64,000 bases of DNA from Actinoallomurus sp963799975. GTDB lineage: Bacteria > Actinomycetota > Actinomycetes > Streptosporangiales > Streptosporangiaceae. Of this stretch, positions 1 to 8,479 are shown one piece after another. Both the position numbers and the translations under genes were made by a program. The notes under the pieces were generated by a model. That model had not been told where the DNA came from. It searched no databases and was given only the letters and a program-made list of their open reading frames with translations. The stretch spans positions 2,852,001 to 2,916,000 of the forward strand of contig CAWCZF010000006.1 of the NCBI GenBank assembly GCA_963799975.1, in the 5' to 3' direction. Within the stretch, counting starts at the first letter, position 1. Each line of letters starts with the position of its first letter.

Positions 1-5
1 TCAAG

Positions 6-26
6 AACGAACATTCGTTTTAGTTT
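6..26 (+). promoter_or_regulatory. Probable TetR operator and leaderless promoter
   Basis: A perfect inverted repeat, AACGAA-CA-TTCGTT, lies at 6-19. It is followed at 21-26 by TAGTTT, a TANNNT-type -10 element, and six bases later by the ATG at 33. This is the layout expected for a leaderless, self-repressed tetR gene. The palindrome and spacing are seen directly; binding by the adjacent regulator is inferred. Confidence 0.55.
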
Positions 27-32
27 TGGGCC

Positions 33-626
33 ATGCCTCGAGTCAGCGACGACCACCTCGAACGCCGCCGGCAGCAGATCCTTGTCGCCGCACGGCGCTG
101 CTTCATCCGCAAGGGGTTCCACCAGGCGTCGATGCAGGACGTCTTCACCGAGTCGGGGCTCTCGGCCGGTGCCGTCTACCGCTACTTCAAGAGCAAGAAC
201 GAGATCATCTACGCGATCGCCTCCGAGAAGCAGGGCGGTGCGATCCGCCTCCTCGAAGAGATCATCAAGGCGGACCCGCTCCCGTCGTTCGAGGAGGTCA
301 TCGAACGCTTCATGGCCCATGTGCAGGCGGTCCTCGACGAGGACGGCGCGCTTCGCGTCGCACCCCAGGTCTGGGCCGAGGCGCTGCACGACCCGGCGTA
401 CCAGGCGATCGTCGCCGAGCTGTTCGGCGGCGTGCGACTGCGCTGGGCCCAGCTGGCACGCCGCATGCGCGACGAGGGGCGGCTGCCCGAGGACGCCGAC
501 CCCGAGGCCATGGGCGCGACCCTGATGTGCACGATGCCCGGCTTCGTCCTGCAACGCCTGCTGGTCGGCGACATCGACGCGGGCACCCTCAGCCGGGGCT
601 TCCACGCGCTCGCCGGCGCGCGCTGA
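33..626 (+). CDS. TetR/AcrR family transcriptional regulator
   Basis: This is a 197-residue one-domain repressor. Residues about 12-58 form the TetR helix-turn-helix, with a recognition helix around GLSAGAVYRYFKSKNEI. The remaining two thirds is a helical ligand-binding and dimer domain with no recognisable ligand signature. The ATG at 33 is chosen because it directly precedes a conserved-looking N-terminus and follows a TANNNT -10 by six bases, implying leaderless translation. A palindromic operator overlaps the promoter, so autoregulation is likely. The controlled genes may lie left of the window, since the gene on the right, dapF, is convergent and belongs to the core chromosome. The ligand is unknown. 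Confidence 0.9.
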   Translation: MPRVSDDHLERRRQQILVAARRCFIRKGFHQASMQDVFTESGLSAGAVYRYFKSKNEIIYAIASEKQGGAIRLLEEIIKADPLPSFEEVIERFMAHVQAVLDEDGALRVAPQVWAEALHDPAYQAIVAELFGGVRLRWAQLARRMRDEGRLPEDADPEAMGATLMCTMPGFVLQRLLVGDIDAGTLSRGFHALAGAR

Positions 627-630
627 ACGT

Positions 631-1428
631 TCAGCCGAGGTGGAGTTCGCCCTCGGCGACCAGCACGGCCGGGCCGCGCAGGAAACTCGTCGTGCCGTCC
701 AGGATCACGGTGACGACGCCGCCGGGCACCGCGATCTCCCACGACCCCGCGGACCGTCCTTCGGCGCGCGCCGCGGCGACCGCGGTCGCGACCGCTCCGG
801 TGCCGCACGAGCGGGTCTCACCGACGCCGCGCTCGTGCACCCGCATCTCGACCCGGCCCGGCCCGAGCGGGCGGAACAGCTCGAGGTTGACGCCCTCGGG
901 GAAGACCGCCGCGTCGATCTCGGGCGCGCGGGTCAGGTCGAGCTCGGCCACCGGCTCGGCGACCGCGCAGGCCAGGTGCGGGTTGCCGACGGAGACGCCC
1001 AGACCGTCGTACGCGCGGCCGCCCAGCAGCGCGCGGCTCGGCCCGAGCAGGACCGGCGCGCCCATGTCCACCGTGACGTCGCCGCTCGGGCCCAGGCTCA
1101 CGCCGCGCACCCCGCCACGCGTGCCGACCCGAAGGTCGCCGGGAACCGCGAGACCGGCCTCGACCAGGTAGCGGGCGAACACCCTCACGCCGTTGCCGCA
1201 CATCTCCGCGATGCTGCCGTCGGAGTTGCGGTAGTCCATGAACCACTCGGGGTCGCCGTCGCGGCCGAGCGCCTTGGAGCGTACGACGCGCAGCACGCCG
1301 TCCGCGCCGACGCCCGCACGCCGGTCGCAGATCGCGGCGACCAGCGCCGGAGTGAGCTCCAGCGAACCGCCGGGGTCGGGCAGGATCACGAAGTCGTTCT
1401 CGGTGCCGTGCCCCTTCACGAATCGCAT
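631..1428 (-). CDS. dapF: Diaminopimelate epimerase
   Basis: DapF interconverts LL- and meso-diaminopimelate, the last step before lysine and the cross-linking diamino acid of peptidoglycan; it is a cofactor-free cytoplasmic racemase. The 265-residue product begins MRFVKGHGTENDFV and carries both catalytic-cysteine motifs, MCGNGVR and GETRSCGTGA, in the usual order. An upstream extension of the frame is ignored because family members begin at this MxFxKGHGTxNDF block. The gene overlaps the end of miaA by 13 bases, so the two are probably co-translated. dapA and dapB of the same pathway are elsewhere in the window. Confidence 0.97.
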   Translation of the reverse strand: MRFVKGHGTENDFVILPDPGGSLELTPALVAAICDRRAGVGADGVLRVVRSKALGRDGDPEWFMDYRNSDGSIAEMCGNGVRVFARYLVEAGLAVPGDLRVGTRGGVRGVSLGPSGDVTVDMGAPVLLGPSRALLGGRAYDGLGVSVGNPHLACAVAEPVAELDLTRAPEIDAAVFPEGVNLELFRPLGPGRVEMRVHERGVGETRSCGTGAVATAVAAARAEGRSAGSWEIAVPGGVVTVILDGTTSFLRGPAVLVAEGELHLG

Positions 1429-2348
1429 GGATCGATCGTATCCAGCGCGCGCTCGGGCGTCGCGTCGTGGCCGATCCAGCGCACTCGCGGATCTCGGCGG
1501 AACCAGGACTCCTGCCGCCGCGCGAACCTCCGGGTGGCGCGCACCGTCTCGCGCCGCGCCTCCTCCTCGGTCCACTCCCCCGACAGGAACCGCAGCACCT
1601 GCGCGTACCCGAGTGCACGGCTCGCTGTGAGCCCGTCGCGCAGCCCGTACGGCTCCAGCCGCCGCACCTCCTCCACCAGCCCCGCCGACCACATGCGCTC
1701 CACCCGCAGCTCGATGCGCTCGTCCAGCTCGGGCCGCGGGACGGAGAGGCCGAGCTGTCTCGCGTCCTCGCTCGCCTCGGCGTAGGAGGGCATCGACGCG
1801 CTGAACGGCCGGCCGGTCATCTCGATCACCTCCAGCGCGCGTACGATCCGCCGTCCGTTGCCGGGCAGGATCGCGGCCGCGGCGACCGGGTCGAGGCCCG
1901 CGAGGCGCGCGTGCAGGGCCGCGTGGCCCGCCTCGGCCAGCTCGGCCTCCAGGCGCGCGCGGATCTCCGGGTCGGTGCCGGGAAAGCTCAGGTCGTCGAT
2001 GACCGCGCGTACGTAAAGGCCCGAGCCGCCGACCAGCAGCGGAACGCGGCCGCGCGCGTGGATGCGGGCGATCGTCTCGCGCGCCGCCCGCTGGTACTCC
2101 GCGACACTCGCGGTACGCGTGACGTCCCAGATGTCGAGCAGATGATGGGGGACGCCCCGGCGCTCCTCGGCGGAGAGTTTGGCCGTGCCAACGTTCATGC
2201 CGCGGTAGAGCTGCATGGAGTCGGCGTTGACCACCTCGCCCCCGATCCGCAGGGCGAGCTCGACGGCCAGGTCGGACTTTCCGGCGGCGGTCGGCCCCAC
2301 GATCACGACGACGTTCAGGCCGGCCACACCGCCGCTCGATGCGCTCAC
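1416..2348 (-). CDS. miaA: tRNA dimethylallyltransferase
   Basis: MiaA transfers a dimethylallyl group to N6 of A37 in tRNAs that read UNN codons. The 310-residue protein has the P-loop GPTAAGKS near residues 18-25, the DSMQLYRGMNVGTAK block and the substrate segment PHHLLD. A GTG start is used. The 3' end overlaps dapF, making a miaA-dapF transcription unit. MiaB, which methylthiolates the same base, is encoded just upstream on the same strand; only the LigB-like gene and an oppositely oriented small gene separate them. Confidence 0.97.
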   Translation of the reverse strand: MSASSGGVAGLNVVVIVGPTAAGKSDLAVELALRIGGEVVNADSMQLYRGMNVGTAKLSAEERRGVPHHLLDIWDVTRTASVAEYQRAARETIARIHARGRVPLLVGGSGLYVRAVIDDLSFPGTDPEIRARLEAELAEAGHAALHARLAGLDPVAAAAILPGNGRRIVRALEVIEMTGRPFSASMPSYAEASEDARQLGLSVPRPELDERIELRVERMWSAGLVEEVRRLEPYGLRDGLTASRALGYAQVLRFLSGEWTEEEARRETVRATRRFARRQESWFRRDPRVRWIGHDATPERALDTIDPCDS

Positions 2349-2435
2349 ACGCTTAATTGTGGCCCCACCGGGGATGGCTTCGCACAGACGGGCATCGAAC
2401 GACGGTGCCGTGACGGATCACGGGGGGTATCTCGA

Positions 2436-2624
2436 ATGTCCATGATGGACAAGATGAAGGCGTTCCTCGGCCAGCACGGCGATCAGGTCGACAAGGTCGT
2501 CGAGAAGGCCGGAGACATGGTCGACAAGAAGACCGGCGGCAAGTACGCCGACCAGGTCGACAAGGCACAGGATCAGGCGCGCCAGCAGGCCGGCCGCTGG
2601 GGCGAGGAGGGCCGCCGGCCCTGA
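2436..2624 (+). CDS. MT0933-like antitoxin family small protein
   Basis: A 62-residue, highly charged, helical protein (MSMMDKMKAFLGQHGDQVDK...) with recurring DQVDK and DMVDK heptad-like segments and no cysteines. It resembles the actinobacterial MT0933/Rv0909-type antitoxin family, which is widespread and often has no adjacent toxin; none is visible here. The start at 2436 follows a run of Gs (RBS-like) about eight bases upstream. Two further in-frame ATGs lie at 2442 and 2445. It is transcribed against its neighbours and is probably a stand-alone stress or DNA-associated small protein. The family name is from memory of the sequence style, so function is uncertain. Confidence 0.75.
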   Translation: MSMMDKMKAFLGQHGDQVDKVVEKAGDMVDKKTGGKYADQVDKAQDQARQQAGRWGEEGRRP

Positions 2625-2625
2625 G

Positions 2626-3297
2626 TCACACGCGGGCCCAGCTCGCGACGAGATAGCCGACGCCGTACGGCGCTTCGTCGGCGAGCAGCTGGCCGGCGAA
2701 CCGGCCGTCGCCGGCCGCGCCCGCGAGCACCTGCCAGGGCGCGCGCCCGGCGGCGAGTAACCCCTCCGCGAGCTGCGGGTCCAGGCGTGCCAGCGCGCCG
2801 GCGTCGGCCGCGGCGAGCGCGCGCGCCACCTCGGCGTCGAAACCCTCGGCGCGCTCGTCGAGGTAGCCGGGCGCGCGCTCGGTACGGCACGCGCTGCCGT
2901 CGCCCATCACCAGGAGCGCGACGCGCTCGGCCGAGTCGGCCAGCTCGGCGCCGAGACGTGTGCACTCCTGCGCCGGGGCGTCCTGCGCGACGGCGTGGTA
3001 GCTCGCGCCGCGCGCGCCGAGCAGCCAGCGGCCGATCGTCAGCGACAGCGGCAGCACCGGCGCGCCGTCGCCGACGGTGACGTCCGCGCCGTAGGCACGC
3101 AACGAGCCCGTGGCGTCCACGCCGTGGTCGCGGGTGGCGGGGCCGGATCCGACCACGACGACCGCGTCGGCCGGGGCCAGGCCGCGTACGGCCCGCGCGC
3201 ACGCGGCGCGCAGGCCCGCCAGTTCGTGTGCCGCGCCGCGCGCGACCTCGGGAACGAGCAGCGGCGGGTGCGGGCAGACCGCCGCCCGGATCAGCAC
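2626..3297 (-). CDS. Class III extradiol dioxygenase-like (LigB superfamily) protein
   Basis: The product is 223 residues from a GTG at 3297 (start MLIRAAVCPHPPLLVPEV). The His-rich CPHPPLLVPE opening and the AVVVVGSGPATRDHG block are typical of the LigB-fold protein found beside miaB in actinomycetes. A longer frame exists, but its upstream part overlaps the end of miaB and is low-complexity. It starts seven bases after miaB and ends next to the convergent antitoxin-like gene. No ring-cleavage substrate is known for this subfamily. The context suggests a housekeeping role linked to tRNA modification rather than aromatic catabolism, but this is inference. Confidence 0.85.
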   Translation of the reverse strand: MLIRAAVCPHPPLLVPEVARGAAHELAGLRAACARAVRGLAPADAVVVVGSGPATRDHGVDATGSLRAYGADVTVGDGAPVLPLSLTIGRWLLGARGASYHAVAQDAPAQECTRLGAELADSAERVALLVMGDGSACRTERAPGYLDERAEGFDAEVARALAAADAGALARLDPQLAEGLLAAGRAPWQVLAGAAGDGRFAGQLLADEAPYGVGYLVASWARV

Positions 3298-3304
3298 GCC
3301 GGGT

Positions 3305-4789
3305 TCAGCGGCAGGACGGCGCGGCGGGAACGGACGCGGGGCGGCCGATCGAGGGCATGCCGAGCGAGACGCCACGGGGCGGCTCGGCCTGCCGCCGCTC
3401 CCACGCGTCGCCCGCCGGCGTACGGCGCACGCCGTGGACCGGGCCGTCGGCGACCAGATGGTGCGGAGCGGCGTAGGTCACGTCGACCGTGACGACGTCG
3501 CCCGGCCGCGCGGTCTCGGCGGCGGTGAAGTGGACCAGGCGGTTGTCCGGCGCGCGCCCCGACATGCGGTGGGTGCGCTGGTCCTTGCGTCCCTCGCCCT
3601 CGGCGACCAGCACGTCGAGCCTGCGGCCGAGTTGCTTCTTGTTCTCCGCCCAGGAGATCTCCTCCTGGAGCGCGACGAGCCGCTCGTACCGCTCCTGCAC
3701 GACCTCCTTGGGCACCTGGCCGTCCATCTCCGCGGCGGGCGTGCCGGGACGCTTGGAGTACTGGAAGGTGAACGCCCCGGAGAACCGCGCCTCGCGTACG
3801 ACGTGGAGGGTCTGCTCGAAGTCGTCGCCGGTCTCGCCGGGGAAGCCGACGATGATGTCGGTGGTGATCGCGGCGTCGGGAATGGCGGCGCGCACGCGGT
3901 CGATGATGCCGAGGTAGCGCTCCTGCCGGTACGAGCGGCGCATCGCCTTCAGCACGCGGTCGGAGCCGGACTGGAGCGGCATGTGCAGCGAGGGCATGAC
4001 GTTGGGCGTCTCGGCCATCGCGGCGATCACGTCGTCGGTGAAGTCGCGCGGGTGCGGCGAGGTGAAGCGCACCCGCTCCAGGCCCTCGACGCCGCCGCAG
4101 GCGCGCAGCAGGTCCGCGAACGCGCCACGGTCGCCGAACTCCGCGCCGTAGGAGTTGACGTTCTGCCCGAGCAGGGTGATCTCCAGGACGCCCTCGGCGA
4201 CGAGCGCCTCGACCTCGGCGAGGATCTCGCCCGGCCGACGGTCCTGCTCCTTGCCGCGCAGCGCCGGGACGATGCAGAACGTGCAGGTGTTGTTGCAGCC
4301 CACCGAGATCGAGACCCACGCGGCGTACGGGGACTCGCGGCGGGTCGGCAGCGTGCTGGGGAACGCCTCCAGCGACTCCTTGATCTCGACCTGGGCGGCC
4401 TCCTGGACGCGGGCGCGCTCCAGCAGCACCGGCAGCGCGCCGATGTTGTGCGTGCCGAACACGACGTCCACCCAGGGCGCGCGTTTCACGATCGTGTCGC
4501 GGTCCTTCTGCGCGAGGCAGCCGCCGACCGCGATCTGCATGCCGGCGTGCCCCTCCTTGACGGGACGCAGGTGGCCCAGGTTGCCGTAGAGCCGGTTGTC
4601 CGCGTTCTCGCGTACGGCACAGGTGTTGAACACGACCACGTCGGGCGTCGCGCCGTCGCCGGCGCGTGCGTAGCCGGCGTCCTCGAGGAGCCCGGCGAGC
4701 CGTTCGGAGTCGTGCACGTTCATCTGGCACCCGTACGTGCGAATCTCATAGGTACGGGTGGAGGCGTCGAAAGTCAGGGGCGCGTTCAT
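3305..4789 (-). CDS. miaB: tRNA-2-methylthio-N6-dimethylallyladenosine synthase
   Basis: MiaB is a radical-SAM methylthiotransferase that adds ms2 to i6A37 after MiaA has acted. The 494-residue protein has the three N-terminal cluster cysteines (YGCQMN, NTCAVR, GGCLAQ). It also has the radical-SAM CNNTCTFC triad near residue 165-175 and a C-terminal TRAM-like region. The ATG at 4789 fits the family start before RTYEIRTYGCQMN. A much longer frame upstream is an antisense shadow of the glu operon. The LigB-like gene follows by seven bases. Confidence 0.97.
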   Translation of the reverse strand: MNAPLTFDASTRTYEIRTYGCQMNVHDSERLAGLLEDAGYARAGDGATPDVVVFNTCAVRENADNRLYGNLGHLRPVKEGHAGMQIAVGGCLAQKDRDTIVKRAPWVDVVFGTHNIGALPVLLERARVQEAAQVEIKESLEAFPSTLPTRRESPYAAWVSISVGCNNTCTFCIVPALRGKEQDRRPGEILAEVEALVAEGVLEITLLGQNVNSYGAEFGDRGAFADLLRACGGVEGLERVRFTSPHPRDFTDDVIAAMAETPNVMPSLHMPLQSGSDRVLKAMRRSYRQERYLGIIDRVRAAIPDAAITTDIIVGFPGETGDDFEQTLHVVREARFSGAFTFQYSKRPGTPAAEMDGQVPKEVVQERYERLVALQEEISWAENKKQLGRRLDVLVAEGEGRKDQRTHRMSGRAPDNRLVHFTAAETARPGDVVTVDVTYAAPHHLVADGPVHGVRRTPAGDAWERRQAEPPRGVSLGMPSIGRPASVPAAPSCR

Positions 4790-4938
4790 GTCAAGAGAAA
4801 GGGTACGCGCGCCCGGCACCCGGGCGGGACCCGTATGATCTGCCGAATCGTCGCCATCAGGCGTAACAGTGGGCCAAGCGAAGGCGCAACGTGATCGGAT
4901 CGGTATAAGGGATGACTCGTTGTGTTCTTCGGATGACG

Positions 4939-4952
4939 TACGCTTTGCGGGC
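4939..4952 (+). promoter_or_regulatory. Candidate leaderless promoter of gluA
   Basis: TACGCT, a TANNNT -10 element, sits at 4939-4944 and is followed by eight bases and then the gluA ATG at 4953. No Shine-Dalgarno sequence precedes that ATG. A convincing -35 box is not visible. The surrounding 4790-4952 stretch is the divergent miaB/gluA promoter region. Confidence 0.4.
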
Positions 4953-5735
4953 ATGACCGACAGCGGCAGGGCGGCCCCGGGGGCCGAGGTGAGTGGCGGC
5001 GGACCGCTCGTCGTACTGGAGAACGTCAACAAGTACTTCGGTGAATTGCACGTCCTGAAGGACATCGACCTCACCATCCACCGCGGCGAGGTGGTCGTGG
5101 TGATCGGCCCCTCCGGCGGCGGCAAGTCGACTCTGTGCCGCACGATCAACCGCCTCGAGCCCATCGACGATGGGACCATCCGCATCGACGGGCGGCTCCT
5201 GCCCGAGGACGGCAAGGAACTCGCCCAGCTCAGGGCGGACGTCGGCATGGTCTTCCAGTCGTTCAACCTGTTCGCGCACCGGACCATCCTGCAGAACGTC
5301 ACCCTCGGCCCAACGAAGGTCAAGAAGGTCGGCGCCGCCGAGGCCGAGCAGCACGCGATGGAACTCCTCGAGCGCGTCGGCATCGCCAGCCAGGCGGAGA
5401 AGTACCCGGCCCAGCTCTCGGGCGGGCAGCAGCAGCGTGCCGCCATCGCCCGCGCACTCGCCATGCGCCCGAAGGTCATGCTCTTCGACGAGCCCACTTC
5501 CGCGCTCGACCCGGAAATGATCAAAGAAGTGCTCGATGTCATGACGAATCTGGCGTCCGAGGGAATGACAATGGTCGTGGTGACCCACGAAATGGGATTC
5601 GCCCGCGCCTCGGCCAACAAGGTCGTTTTCATCGCGGACGGACAGATCATCGAAGAGAACACTCCGGAAGAGTTCTTCACGAACGCCAAGAGCGACCGCG
5701 CCAAAGATTTCCTTTCCAAGATCCTGACGCACTGA
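4953..5735 (+). CDS. gluA: Glutamate-type amino-acid ABC transporter, ATP-binding protein
   Basis: This is the 260-residue cytoplasmic ATPase of a polar amino-acid importer. Visible motifs are Walker A GPSGGGKST, the Q-loop VFQSFN, signature LSGGQQQR, Walker B VMLFDEPTS and the switch His in VVVTHEM. The start at 4953 is preferred over an upstream in-frame ATG because ABC homology begins shortly after it and it follows a -10-like element. Binding protein and two permease genes follow on the same strand in the gluABCD order typical of actinomycetes. Substrate assignment (glutamate and related amino acids) rests on that gene order and family resemblance. Confidence 0.93.
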   Translation: MTDSGRAAPGAEVSGGGPLVVLENVNKYFGELHVLKDIDLTIHRGEVVVVIGPSGGGKSTLCRTINRLEPIDDGTIRIDGRLLPEDGKELAQLRADVGMVFQSFNLFAHRTILQNVTLGPTKVKKVGAAEAEQHAMELLERVGIASQAEKYPAQLSGGQQQRAAIARALAMRPKVMLFDEPTSALDPEMIKEVLDVMTNLASEGMTMVVVTHEMGFARASANKVVFIADGQIIEENTPEEFFTNAKSDRAKDFLSKILTH

Positions 5736-5790
5736 CATGTAATGAATCGCCGGTCGCGACGCGCCGCCGGCTTGATAGCAGAGGAAGATC

Positions 5791-6648
5791 ATGCGAGTTC
5801 GTCACTTCGGCGTCGCCATTGCCGCTCTGGCCGTCGCCTCGATGGGCGTTTCCGGCTGTGGTTCCAAGAAGGCCGGGTCGGTCGTCGACAAGGCCAAGAA
5901 CGACAAGAAGCTCACGATCGGCGTGAAGTATGACCAGCCGGGCATCGGGCTGAAGAAGCCGGACGGCACGGTGGTCGGCTTCGACGTCGACGTCGCCACC
6001 TACATCGCCGGCAAGCTCGGGGTCAAGCCCAAGAACATCACCTGGAAAGAGACGATCTCGGCCAACCGCGAGTCGTTCCTGAAGAACGGCAGCGACGACC
6101 TGGTGGTCGCCAGCTACTCGATCACCACCGCGCGCCTGCCGCTCATCACCTTCGGCGGCCCGTACCTCATCCCCCACCAGGACATCCTGGTCCGCGGCGA
6201 CGACACCTCGATCAAGACGTTCGCCGACCTCAAGGGCAAGCGGGTCTGCCAGGTGTCCGGCTCGAACTCCTGGAAGAACCTCACCGAGGGCACGAACCTC
6301 CTCAAGCAGAAGGTCGCGGTCAAGCTCGTGCCGGCCAACGCGTACGAGGAGTGCATCACCAAGCTCAAGGGCGGCTCGCTCGACGCGGTGTCCACCGACA
6401 GCACCATTCTCGCCGGCTACGCCGCGCGTGAAGGCAGCGCGGTGAAGGTGGACAACGTGCCGTTCACCGACGAGAAGTACGGCGTCGGAATCAAGAAGGG
6501 CGACCTCAAGACCTGCAACGCGGTCAACAAGGCGATCACCGACATGTACACGGACGGCACCGCCAAGAAGCTCGTCGACAAATGGTTCACCCCGGAGGGC
6601 CTGAAGTTCGACACCAGCAAGGCTCCGGCATTCCAGGGCTGCAGCTGA
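5791..6648 (+). CDS. gluB: Glutamate-type ABC transporter substrate-binding lipoprotein
   Basis: A 285-residue extracellular binding protein of the SBP_bac_3 family. A signal peptide ending in the lipobox VSGC near residue 24 anchors it to the membrane outer face. The mature part has the expected GVKYDQPGIG and FDVDVATYIA blocks and the RLPLITFGGPYLIPHQ segment. A clear Shine-Dalgarno (AGAGGAAG) precedes the ATG. It lies 55 bases after gluA. A strong hairpin directly after the stop probably makes it the most abundant product of the operon, as is usual for binding proteins. Confidence 0.94.
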   Translation: MRVRHFGVAIAALAVASMGVSGCGSKKAGSVVDKAKNDKKLTIGVKYDQPGIGLKKPDGTVVGFDVDVATYIAGKLGVKPKNITWKETISANRESFLKNGSDDLVVASYSITTARLPLITFGGPYLIPHQDILVRGDDTSIKTFADLKGKRVCQVSGSNSWKNLTEGTNLLKQKVAVKLVPANAYEECITKLKGGSLDAVSTDSTILAGYAAREGSAVKVDNVPFTDEKYGVGIKKGDLKTCNAVNKAITDMYTDGTAKKLVDKWFTPEGLKFDTSKAPAFQGCS

Positions 6649-6668
6649 GCGGAACGACCTCTGACTGA

Positions 6669-6698
6669 ACGCCGGTGAGCCTCCGGGCTCACCGGCGT
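6669..6698 (+). terminator. Hairpin between gluB and gluC
   Basis: A perfect 12-bp stem, ACGCCGGTGAGC at 6669-6680 with its complement at 6687-6698, closes a six-base loop 20 bases after the gluB stop. No T-run follows. It most likely acts as a partial terminator or 3' stabiliser that raises gluB over gluCD expression; that role is inferred from its position. Confidence 0.6.
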
Positions 6699-6720
6699 CG
6701 TCTCGACCCGGCGGAGACGC

Positions 6721-7409
6721 ATGAATTTCCATCAGCTCCTGGACTTCAGTCCGCTGCAGCACGAATTCGGCATCATCATGAGGTCGTTCTGGGGGACGAT
6801 CCGGCTCGCCGTCATGGCGGGTGTCGGCGCGATGATCCTCGGAACAGTGCTCGCCTCGATGCGGGTCTCGCCCACTCCGGTGCTGCGCGCCGCGGGCGCC
6901 CTCTACGTCTATGTGTTCCGCAACACTCCGCTGACCCTCGTGCTGCTGTTCTGCAGCCTCGGCCTGAGCGACACGCTGAAGTTTCACATCTCCGAAGACC
7001 CGGGGACCAACGGCTTCTGGCTCGCGACGATCGGCATGACGATCTACACGTCGTCGTTCGTCTGCGAGTCGCTGCGCGCGGGCATCAACACCGTCCCGCT
7101 CGGGCAGGCGGAGGCGGCCCGGTCGATCGGGCTGACCTTCACCCAGTCGCTGCGGCTGGTCGTGCTGCCCCAGGCGTTCCGCGCGGTGATCGCCCCGCTG
7201 GGCAGCGTGTTCATCGCGATGATCAAGAACACCACGGTGGCGCTCGCCGCAGGGTACTTCGAGGCGTCGGCGCAGATGAAGCAGATGTTCGACACCACGG
7301 CGGCGCCATCCCGATCTTCGTCGGGTTCGCGATCGGGTTCATGGTGCTCACGCTGCCGACCGGGTTCTTCTTCGGCTGGCTCTCCAAGCGACTGGCGGTG
7401 GCCCGATGA
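6721..7409 (+). pseudogene. gluC: Glutamate-type ABC transporter permease, frameshifted
   Basis: This is an inner-membrane permease with several transmembrane helices and the EAA loop AARSIGLTFTQSLRLVVLPQ that contacts the ATPase. The reading frame from the ATG at 6721 holds until about 7300 and then breaks. The expected C-terminus (AIPIFVGFAIGFMVLTLP...) continues in another frame to the TGA at 7407-7409. Restoring one base in the GGCGGCGCC run near 7301-7308 gives a normal 229-residue protein. The conserved sequence on both sides argues for a sequencing error or a very recent mutation rather than old decay. Confidence 0.85.
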
Positions 7410-8348
7410 CGGCGACGACGGAGACCGAACCGGCGCGGACGCGGCGTCCACCAAGGACAAGCCCTCGGTCCTGTTCGACGCGCCGGGCCCGCGCGCGCGG
7501 CTGCGCAACAACATCCTCACGCTGGTCGCCGCGATCGTCCTGCTGTTCCTCGCCTACCTGGTGATCGCGCGGCTCAACCACGAGGGCCAGTTCTCCAGCA
7601 AGCTGTGGAAGCCGTTCACGCAGAGGGACGTCTGGACCAAGCAGATCATCCCGGGTCTCGGCGGCACGCTGAAGGCGGCCGTCGTCGCGTCGGTGTTCGC
7701 GCTGGTGTTCGGCCTGGTCTTCGGCCTGGGGCGGTTGTCGGAACACCGGTGGATAGCCATCCCCGCCGGGGCGGTGGTGGAGTTCTTCCGCGCGATCCCG
7801 CTGCTGATCATGATCTTCTTCGCCCGGCAGGACCGCCGGCGATCATGGACGCGTTCGGTCGGGTCCTGCCGCCGGTGTCGGCGTTCCTGGCCCTCGTGAT
7901 CGGGCTGACGCTCTACAACGGGTCGGTGCTGGCGGAGATCTTCCGCTCCGGCATCAACTCGATCCCGCGAGGGCAGTCCGAGGCGGGCTACTCCATCGGC
8001 CTGCGCCGGAGCGGGGTGATGCTGCGGATCCTGGTGCCGCAGGCGATCACCGCGATGATGCCGGCCGTCATCAGCCAGCTCGTCGTGCTCCTCAAGGACA
8101 CCGCGCTCGGCTACATCATCGCCTACAACGACCTGCTCAACGCGGGCCTGCGCGTGGTGTCGGGCAACTTCGGCAACATCATCCCGTCGGCGATCGTCAT
8201 CGCCGCGATCTACATCGTCATCAACATCCTGCTCGGGCTCGTCGCGACCTGGCTGGAGAAGCGCAGCCGGCGCAGCCGCAGGAGCTCGGCGCGCACCCTC
8301 GGCGCGGGAGCGGGAGCACCACCCGCGGTCGGCATGGGGTCCGCGTAA
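7406..8348 (+). pseudogene. gluD: Glutamate-type ABC transporter permease, doubly frameshifted
   Basis: This is the second permease, with the EAA loop SEAGYSIGLRRSGVMLRILVPQ. The ATG at 7406 overlaps the gluC stop (ATGA), but its frame must change twice to read the whole protein. One base appears missing near 7440, between the MTATTETEPART opening and ASTKDKPSVLFDAPGP. Another appears missing near 7825, between LLIMIFFA and GPPAIMDAFGR. With both restored the gene is 945 bp, 314 residues. No alternative start lies in the second frame before the first membrane helix. Three single-base losses within about 520 bp of gluCD point to assembly or base-calling errors, though pseudogenisation cannot be excluded. 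Confidence 0.82.
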
Positions 8349-8372
8349 CCACACACGCACGCACGTCCCGGC

Positions 8373-8418
8373 GCGGCCGGAGACCGGTGGGCTCGCCCCC
8401 GTCTCCGGCCGCAATCTT
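8373..8418 (+). terminator. Rho-independent terminator of the glu operon
   Basis: A 12-bp perfect stem (GCGGCCGGAGAC at 8373-8384 with 8401-8412) encloses a 16-base loop. It is followed directly by AATCTTTT. It sits 25 bases after the gluD stop and before the S9 peptidase gene. Confidence 0.75.
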
Positions 8419-8479
8419 TTGCGCCCTCAAGTGCCGGTTCGTGGCCCCATTGTCCGCCGGTTTGCGAGACGATTCCGAT

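Noticed and set aside
3110..4894. 594-codon plus-strand ORF
   Set aside because: It is the exact antisense of miaB, a clear radical-SAM gene. Long antisense frames are a by-product of high GC.
7406..7440. Programmed frameshifting in gluCD
   Set aside because: There is no slippery heptamer or downstream pseudoknot at the three breaks. Three events in one pair of permeases are better explained by missing bases.
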